28,119 nt of DNA from Pusillimonas sp. UBA6240. GTDB lineage: Bacteria > Pseudomonadota > Gammaproteobacteria > Burkholderiales > Burkholderiaceae_B. A model generated the notes under the pieces. The model was given only the letters and a program-made list of their open reading frames with translations. It was not told the origin of the DNA and made no database searches. Made by a program: the position numbers and the translations under genes. The DNA lies in the NCBI GenBank assembly GCA_002441445.1, contig DJWC01000142.1, forward strand, positions 935 to 29,053, read 5' to 3'. This document shows, piece after piece, positions 23,082-28,119 of this stretch (position 1 is its first letter; every line of letters starts with the position of its first letter).

Positions 23082-25118
23082 ATGAAGAGCTTTGTAGGCG
23101 TGGACATAGGGGGAACCAATACGGACCTCATTTACGTGGACCTCGAGGCGCGTACGCTGGCCACCGCCAAGGTGCCCACGACCGCCGAGAACCAGGCGGA
23201 AGGCCTGATCGCGGGCATCGAGGCGCTGGGGGTGCCGCCCGCGCAGATCGACATGATCATCCACGGGACGACGGTCGCGACCAATGCGGCGATCGAGCGC
23301 AAAGGAGCGCGCTGCGGCCTCATCACCACGGCGGGGTTCCGCGATGTGCTCGAGCTGCGGCGCAGGGACCGGCCCCACACCTACGGGCTGGGCGGTTCCT
23401 TCCAGCCGCTGGTGCCGCGGCAGTTGCGCAGGGAAGTCAGCGAGCGCATCAGCGCGCAGGGCGAAATACTGGCCGAGCTGGATCGCGAAGCCCTGCGGCG
23501 CGAATTGCAGTTCCTGAAAGAGGCCGGCTGCGATTCTCTTGCCATCTGCTTCCTGCATTCCTACGTCAATCCGGTGCACGAACAGGCGGCGCTGGAAGAG
23601 GCGCGCCGCTTATGGCCCAATGAATACATCGTCGCCTCCTTCGAAGTGCTGCCGACGCTCAGGGAATTCGAAAGGACGAGCACGACGGTGATCAGCGCCT
23701 ACGTGCAGCCGCTGATCGGGCGCTATCTCGGCAGCCTGGCCCGCAAGCTGAAGGATGCGGGGCATGAACGCGAGCTGCTGGTAGTGCAATCCAATGGCGG
23801 CATCATGTCGGCTTCCATGGCGACGCGTTTCGCCGCCAATACCATTCTTTCCGGGCCCGCGGCGGGGGTCACCGCCGCCAGCGCGATCGCGGGCGATCTC
23901 GGCCTGCCGGACGTGGTGTCCTGCGATATGGGCGGGACCAGCCTGGATATTTGTGTGATCCGGGGCGGCACGGCCGCATTGACGCAATCCAGCGTGATCG
24001 ATTTCGGCATACCCCTGGGCCTGCCGATGCTGGACGTGGACGCCATAGGCGCAGGCGGCGGCAGTATCGCGCGCATCGACGGCGCGGGCATTTTGCAGGT
24101 CGGCCCCGAAAGCGCCGGCGCCAATCCCGGCCCGGCGTGCTATGGGCGGGGCGGCAAGCACGCCACTGTCACCGACGCCAGCGTCGTCGTCGGTCTGCTC
24201 AACCCGGACAACGCCATCGGCAAGACCCGCGGATCCGGCATGGCGCCGGAGCTTTCCCGGCAGGCATTGGCCGACGGCATCGCCGGCCGCCTGGGGCTCA
24301 GCGTCGAAGATGCGGCCGAGGCGATCCTGACCCTGACCGGCGCCAAAATGGCCGGCCATGTCAGGCGCAAGCTGCTGGAACGCGGCCTGGATCCGCGAAC
24401 TTTTTCAATGATCGCGTTTGGCGGCGCGGGCCCCGTGCATGCCAACCGGATTCTCCGGGAAGTCGGCCTGGCGCGCGCGGTGATTCCCTATTTTCCCGGC
24501 ATTACTTCGGCGCTGGGCTGCATACTGGGCCAGAATCGCCACGATTTCCTGCGCACTGTGAACAGGCCCTTGTCGACACTGGACGATGGGCAACTGGCGG
24601 ATATCTATCAAGCTCAAACGGCGGAAGGGAAAGCCATCCTCGAGCACGAGGGATACGGCCCCGGGGAAGGGGATGCCCATTACAGCGCGGATATGTGCTA
24701 CCGCGGGCAGTCCAACGTCATCGCCGTGCCGTTCGGCCATGCCGCTTCGCCGACGCTGGCCGCCGTCAGAAAAGCCTTCGAGGAAACCTATCACGAACGC
24801 TATGGAAAGCTGCTGGACCAGGACACCGAGATCATGCTGGTCAATGCGCGCACGGTCGTGTCGGTCGCGCCGCGGGTGTCGTCCGTGTCCGATCTGGTGA
24901 AGCTGCCGCAAGGGCCTGTTCCGCAGCCCGGAAAGGCGCAGGTTTATTTCTCGGGGAAATGGCTGGACGTCGAACGCTACGATCGGTTCGAATTGCCGGC
25001 GGGGGCCGTCGTGCGGGGTCCCGCTTTGCTCCTGCAGCCCGATACGACATGCTTCGTCGAGCCGAATTATTGCGCGCGGGTGCACGAATCCGGCAATATT
25101 TTCATTGAATTGGAGTGA
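23082..25118 (+). CDS. hyuA: Hydantoinase/oxoprolinase subunit A
   Basis: The ATP-binding subunit of an ATP-dependent hydantoinase/5-oxoprolinase-type amidohydrolase, 678 residues, normal for HyuA. I chose ATG 23082 (MKSFVGVDIGGTNTD), the conserved family start; the open frame continues upstream across livG in another phase and is not protein there. ASKHA-type phosphate-binding segments are VDIGGTNTDL (7-16) and CDMGGTSLDI (281-290); HGTTVATNAAIERKGA (61-76) and GAGGGSIARID are also family hallmarks. Together with HyuB it opens cyclic amides such as N-methylhydantoin, hydantoin or 5-oxoproline with ATP hydrolysis. The related acetone and acetophenone carboxylases share these folds, but the two-gene arrangement with an amide-type importer favours hydantoinase. 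Exact substrate unknown. Confidence 0.9.
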   Translation: MKSFVGVDIGGTNTDLIYVDLEARTLATAKVPTTAENQAEGLIAGIEALGVPPAQIDMIIHGTTVATNAAIERKGARCGLITTAGFRDVLELRRRDRPHTYGLGGSFQPLVPRQLRREVSERISAQGEILAELDREALRRELQFLKEAGCDSLAICFLHSYVNPVHEQAALEEARRLWPNEYIVASFEVLPTLREFERTSTTVISAYVQPLIGRYLGSLARKLKDAGHERELLVVQSNGGIMSASMATRFAANTILSGPAAGVTAASAIAGDLGLPDVVSCDMGGTSLDICVIRGGTAALTQSSVIDFGIPLGLPMLDVDAIGAGGGSIARIDGAGILQVGPESAGANPGPACYGRGGKHATVTDASVVVGLLNPDNAIGKTRGSGMAPELSRQALADGIAGRLGLSVEDAAEAILTLTGAKMAGHVRRKLLERGLDPRTFSMIAFGGAGPVHANRILREVGLARAVIPYFPGITSALGCILGQNRHDFLRTVNRPLSTLDDGQLADIYQAQTAEGKAILEHEGYGPGEGDAHYSADMCYRGQSNVIAVPFGHAASPTLAAVRKAFEETYHERYGKLLDQDTEIMLVNARTVVSVAPRVSSVSDLVKLPQGPVPQPGKAQVYFSGKWLDVERYDRFELPAGAVVRGPALLLQPDTTCFVEPNYCARVHESGNIFIELE

Positions 25119-25123
25119 ACCCG

Positions 25124-26764
25124 ATGGTCGATCCGATATTGCTTGCCGTCATGCGCGGCGCGCTCGAACAGATTACCGAAGAGATGGACACCATGATCGC
25201 GTCGTCGGCGATCTCGCCGGTCATCGCGGACGCCTGGGACAGGGCGAGCGGTATTTTCCATCCGCGGACGGGCGAGGTCATCGTGCAGGGCAGCACCGGC
25301 CTGCCCATATTCATCGTGGTCATGCAGCACACGGTGCAAGAGGTGCTGAAGGACCATCCGCCCGAGACCATGAAGCCGGGGGATGTGTTCATCGTCAACG
25401 ACCCTTATCGGGGCGGCACCCACACCATGGACGTCAAGTTCGTCAAGCCCTTCTTCAAGGACGGCCGCCTGCTGGCTTTCCTGGCCAACACGGGCCACTG
25501 GCCCGATGTGGGCGGCATGACGCCCGGCGGCTTTACGCCTTGCTCGACGGACGTCTACCAGGAAGGCCTGCGCTTCCCGCCGGTCAAAATCTATGAAGAG
25601 GGCAGGCTGAACGAGGCGCTGGTCCGGGTGATGATGTCGAACATGCGGGTCGCCGAAGACCGGCGCGGCGATATGGCGGCGCAGATCAATGCGCTGGACC
25701 TGGGCTGCAGACGCCTGGATCAATTATTCGATCAGTACGGAGAAGAGTCCGTCTTCGAGATCATCGACGAGCTCAAGCTGCGTTCCGAGCGCTTGATGCG
25801 CCAGCATATCCAGGACATTCCCGACGGCGTATACCATTTCCAGGACTGGATGGACAGCGATGGGGTGGATCCTGAGCCTTTCCTCATCGACCTGAAGATG
25901 ATCGTGGAAGGCGGCGAAATCACCTTCGATCTGTCGGGCAGTTCGCCGGAGCGCCGCGGTCCCTTCAACAGCCCCTACAGCAGCACGATCAGCGGCCTGA
26001 TGATAGGCATGAAGCATGTGTTCGCCGACGTCCCCATCAACGCCGGCTGCTTCGAGCCTTTCCGCTACATCATTCCGGAAGGCTCCATGTTCAACCCGCG
26101 GCCGCCCGCGCCGGTCTCCTGCACGACGACGGAAACCGCGCAGCGGCTGGTGTGCGTGACCATGGGCGCGCTGGCGCAGGCCATACCCGGCAAGGTGCCC
26201 GCGGGAGCGTTCGGCACCGGCACCAACATAGGCATGGGCGGCGAAAGCCCCCGTTATGGGCGCTATGCGACCATCTTCTATTTTGGCGGAGGGTACGGAG
26301 CCAACCCCGATTCCGACGGCTTGACGAACGGGTCCACCCTGATTTCCGCGTCGCGCAACAGCTCGATCGAAGTGCTCGAGCACAGCGTGCCTTTGCTCTT
26401 CACGCGCTATGCGGTGCGCGAGAACTCGGGAGGCGAAGGGCGCTACCGCGGCGGGCTGGGCGTCGAAATAGACTTCCATCTGCGCGAAGGGTCGGCCTAC
26501 CTGACGCTGGTCGCCGATCGCGGGCGGACCGGCGCTTATGGCCTGGCGGGCGGCGGCGACGGCATGCCCGCCGAGCACACCTTCCGGTGCGGGGGAAAGA
26601 CGTTCACCTCGGACCACCTGACGAAAATCGACCGGCTGTATATCAAGAGCGGCGACGGCGTGCGCCTGCGCACCCCGGGCGGCGGCGGTTACGGCAGCGC
26701 GGCGCTGCGCAGCCAGGAGCAGCGCGAGGTCGACGCCGACAACGAGTATTGCGCGGCGATCTGA
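25124..26764 (+). CDS. hyuB: Hydantoinase/oxoprolinase subunit B
   Basis: Partner subunit of HyuA, 546 residues from ATG 25124, chosen because TGGAG sits eight bases upstream; a GTG at 25115 overlapping the hyuA stop (GTGA) is the alternative and adds three residues. The N-terminal DPILLAVMRGALEQITEEM and the metal-site segment NDPYRGGTHTMD (92-103) with GHWPDVGG (124-131) are typical of HyuB/OplaH B domains. Further hallmarks are FDLSGSSPERRGPFNSPYSS, PAPVSCTTTETAQRL, NSGGEGRYRGGLG and the closing TPGGGGYG. It is the last gene of the liv-hyu operon. No N-carbamoyl amino acid amidase follows within the window. Confidence 0.92.
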   Translation: MVDPILLAVMRGALEQITEEMDTMIASSAISPVIADAWDRASGIFHPRTGEVIVQGSTGLPIFIVVMQHTVQEVLKDHPPETMKPGDVFIVNDPYRGGTHTMDVKFVKPFFKDGRLLAFLANTGHWPDVGGMTPGGFTPCSTDVYQEGLRFPPVKIYEEGRLNEALVRVMMSNMRVAEDRRGDMAAQINALDLGCRRLDQLFDQYGEESVFEIIDELKLRSERLMRQHIQDIPDGVYHFQDWMDSDGVDPEPFLIDLKMIVEGGEITFDLSGSSPERRGPFNSPYSSTISGLMIGMKHVFADVPINAGCFEPFRYIIPEGSMFNPRPPAPVSCTTTETAQRLVCVTMGALAQAIPGKVPAGAFGTGTNIGMGGESPRYGRYATIFYFGGGYGANPDSDGLTNGSTLISASRNSSIEVLEHSVPLLFTRYAVRENSGGEGRYRGGLGVEIDFHLREGSAYLTLVADRGRTGAYGLAGGGDGMPAEHTFRCGGKTFTSDHLTKIDRLYIKSGDGVRLRTPGGGGYGSAALRSQEQREVDADNEYCAAI

Positions 26765-26800
26765 GGGGTTTTTGCAACGTTTGGCAGCTTATTCCTTCTT

Positions 26801-26822
26801 CCGGCGCGGGATTTCGCGCCGG
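26801..26822 (+). terminator. GC hairpin after hyuB, no T run
   Basis: CCGGCGCG (26801-26808) and CGCGCCGG (26815-26822) form a perfect 8-bp stem around GGATTT. There is no T run on either strand, so it is not a standard intrinsic terminator; it may be a processing stop, a weak terminator, or protect the operon's 3' end. It lies 36 bases after hyuB and 25 bases before the suggested thrS promoter. Confidence 0.4.
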
Positions 26823-26846
26823 GGCCCCGGCTTGCGGCAGTCCCGG

Positions 26847-26855
26847 TGTTACACT
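26847..26855 (+). promoter_or_regulatory. Extended -10 promoter candidate for thrS leader
   Basis: TGT-TACACT matches an extended -10 element (TGn followed by a hexamer with four of six consensus bases). No good -35 box is present at the right distance (sequence around 26827-26833 is CCGGCTT). Transcription would begin near 26862, about 35 bases before the leader ORF and 125 before the attenuator terminator. Confidence 0.4.
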
Positions 26856-26896
26856 AAAGCAACGCTTTATCACCATCGCAACAAATACCCGATTCC

Positions 26897-26938
26897 ATGC
26901 GCATGAACACGACGCGAACTACAAGCTGGCATTTTTAG
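26897..26938 (+). CDS. Threonine-rich leader peptide of thrS
   Basis: A 13-codon ORF reading MRMNTTRTTSWHF then TAG. Four Thr codons (ACG, ACG, ACT, ACA) fall within five codons, interrupted by one Arg (CGA). None is ACC, a common Thr codon in this GC-rich genome, and ACT/ACA look rare here; both properties are typical of attenuator leader peptides, where charged tRNA supply is sensed. A second in-frame ATG is at 26903. The upstream sequence shows no clear Shine-Dalgarno, which is the main weakness. It precedes a terminator and the thrS gene, encoding the enzyme that charges tRNA-Thr, which makes its likely role self-evident: ribosome stalling at Thr codons when charged tRNA-Thr is scarce. 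Confidence 0.7.
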   Translation: MRMNTTRTTSWHF

Positions 26939-27008
26939 CTGTGGCCGCGCCTGTGTATCGCTGACTAGCAGAACAACATACCCTGAACGCGGCTGGTGCC
27001 GCGTTTTT
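26907..27008 (+). promoter_or_regulatory. Transcription attenuator with alternative pairings
   Basis: Four segments can be drawn. Segment 1 (26907-26916, ACACGACGCG, the Thr codons) pairs with segment 2 (26946-26956, CGCGCCTGTGT): nine pairs, one A-C mismatch and one bulged T. Segment 2 (GCCGCG, 26944-26949) pairs instead with segment 3 (CGCGGC, 26988-26993) with two extra G-U pairs. Segment 3 also forms the terminator stem with segment 4. A ribosome stalled on Thr codons would cover segment 1 and let 2:3 form (antitermination); one reaching the stop codon (26936-26938) would cover segment 2 and let the terminator form. Pairings were worked out by eye. Confidence 0.65.
26986..27008 (+). terminator. 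Attenuator terminator before thrS
   Basis: AACGCGGC (26986-26993) and GCCGCGTT (26998-27005) form a perfect 8-bp stem with the four-base loop TGGT, and the 3' arm runs into TTTTT (27004-27008). It ends 22 bases before the thrS ATG, in the same direction, so it must regulate thrS rather than end the distant hyuB transcript only. Confidence 0.88.
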
Positions 27009-27030
27009 GCATTTTCAGGACATCCTTCTT

Positions 27031-28119
27031 ATGGTTCAGATCACCTTGCCCGATGGCTCGCAGCGCGAGTTTCCCGGCCCCGTCTCCGTCGCCGATGTAG
27101 CCCATTCGATAGGCACAGGCTTGGGGCGCGCCGCATTGGCGGGGCGCGTCACCGTGGACGGGGCTGAACCGAAGCTCGTGGACACCAGCTATGTGCTGGA
27201 ACAGGACGCCCGCCTGGACATCGTCACGGCCAAGGACCCGGACGGCCTGGACTTGATCCGCCATTCCACCGCCCACCTGTTGGCCTATGCGGTCAAGTCG
27301 CTGTTTCCGGATGCGCAGGTCACCATCGGCCCGGTCATCGAAAACGGCTTTTATTACGATTTCTCGTACACGCGGCCCTTCACCCCCGAGGACCTGGAAG
27401 CCATCGAGAAAAAGATGGCCGAGCTGGCGAAGAAAGACGAGACCGTCACGCGCGAGGAATGGCTGCGCGACGACGCCGTGGCTTACTTCAAGAGCATAGG
27501 CGAGGACTACAAGGCGGAAATCATCGCATCGATCCCGTCCAACGAGCCCATCAGCTTGTATCGCGAAGGGGATTTCGTCGATCTCTGCCGCGGCCCGCAC
27601 GTGCCCTCCACGGGCCGGCTGAAGGTCTTCAAGCTGATGAAGGTGGCCGGCGCCTATTGGCGTGGCGATTCGACCAAGCCGATGCTGACCCGCATCTACG
27701 GCACGGCCTGGGCCGAGCAGGAACAGCTCGACAACTATCTCCACATCCTCGCGGAAGCGGAAAAGCGCGACCATCGCAAGCTCGGCCGCGAAATGGACCT
27801 CTTCCATTTCCAGGAAGAGGGCCCCGGCGTCGTCTTCTGGCACGGCAAGGGCTGGAGCATGTTCCAGACGCTGGTCGCCTATATGCGCCGTCGGCTCGCC
27901 GGCACCTACCAGGAGGTCAACGCGCCGCAGGTGCTCGACAAGTCATTGTGGGAGACCTCCGGTCACTGGGGCTGGTACCGCGACAATATGTTCAAGGTGA
28001 CGGTCGCCGGCGAGGAGCACGAGGACGAACGCGTCTTCGCGCTGAAACCCATGAACTGCCCGGGCCATATCCAGATCTTCAAGCACGGCCTGAAGTCCTA
28101 TCGTGAACTGCCTGTCCGT
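27031..28119 (+). CDS. thrS: Threonyl-tRNA synthetase (5' part)
   Basis: ThrS attaches threonine to tRNA-Thr. The first 363 codons are present and the gene runs off the window. Domains in order: a TGS domain (about 1-60, MVQITLPDGSQREFPGPVSV); the N2 editing domain (about 65-225) with the zinc/editing-site segments RHSTAHLLAYAVK and CRGPHVPSTGRLKVFKL; then the start of the class II catalytic core with GPGVVFWHGKGW, the motif 2 approach SGHWGWYRDNMF and the zinc-ligand cysteine segment LKPMNCPGHIQIFKHGLKSYRELPVR. CCTTCTT separates the attenuator from ATG 27031, so the ribosome binding site is weak (AGGA at 27017-27020 is 10 bases away). In related genomes infC, rpmI and rplT follow. Control by the leader described above is inferred. 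Confidence 0.97.
   Translation, partial: MVQITLPDGSQREFPGPVSVADVAHSIGTGLGRAALAGRVTVDGAEPKLVDTSYVLEQDARLDIVTAKDPDGLDLIRHSTAHLLAYAVKSLFPDAQVTIGPVIENGFYYDFSYTRPFTPEDLEAIEKKMAELAKKDETVTREEWLRDDAVAYFKSIGEDYKAEIIASIPSNEPISLYREGDFVDLCRGPHVPSTGRLKVFKLMKVAGAYWRGDSTKPMLTRIYGTAWAEQEQLDNYLHILAEAEKRDHRKLGREMDLFHFQEEGPGVVFWHGKGWSMFQTLVAYMRRRLAGTYQEVNAPQVLDKSLWETSGHWGWYRDNMFKVTVAGEEHEDERVFALKPMNCPGHIQIFKHGLKSYRELPVR

Overview
This is a GC-rich, densely coding bacterial window. Its gene order leuB-asd-fimV-truA-...-trpF, the short membrane-anchored FimV with an Ala/Gly-rich linker, and the protein families point to a betaproteobacterium of the order Burkholderiales, most likely Alcaligenaceae (Bordetella/Achromobacter/Pusillimonas type). 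The genus is an inference; no rRNA is present. Both ends cut a gene: leuB on the left and thrS on the right.

Layout: (1) 1-9106, all on +: 3' end of leuB, asd, fimV, truA, a hydroxypyruvate-isomerase-like gene, the two membrane subunits of a TRAP transporter (no solute receptor gene beside them), and trpF. (2) 9107-11436, on -: egtB-egtD, two ergothioneine biosynthesis genes overlapping by ATGA and abutting trpF tail to tail. (3) 11437-11949: a degenerate tandem repeat of about 23 bp, then a tRNA-Val(GAC) gene with a clear sigma70 promoter and an intrinsic terminator that ends 12 bases before the next start codon. (4) 11950-13785, on +: a PaaG-type isomerase/hydratase and a nitronate monooxygenase. 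(5) 13787-17166, on -: purU and a two-domain FAD/aminomethyltransferase dehydrogenase of the dimethylglycine/sarcosine type, a one-carbon demethylation pair. (6) 17324-26764, on +: an XRE-cupin regulator, then a seven-gene run livF-livK-livH-livM-livG-hyuA-hyuB (branched-chain-type ABC importer plus ATP-dependent hydantoinase/oxoprolinase). The AT-rich gaps on both sides of the regulator contain promoter-like and palindromic sequences. (7) 26765-28119: leader region and 5' part of thrS.

Regions 5 and 6 can be read as one catabolic unit: import of a cyclic amide such as N-methylhydantoin or creatinine, ATP-dependent ring opening by HyuAB, and oxidation of the resulting N-methylglycine by the dehydrogenase, with PurU releasing one-carbon units as formate. 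The amidase for the middle step is not in the window, so this is a hypothesis.

The strongest unlisted signal is upstream of thrS. There is a 13-codon leader ORF with four clustered Thr codons (peptide MRMNTTRTTSWHF). It is followed by a segment that can pair either with those codons or with the 5' arm of a perfect intrinsic terminator lying 22 bases before the thrS start. This is the full logic of a ribosome-mediated transcription attenuator controlling threonyl-tRNA synthetase.
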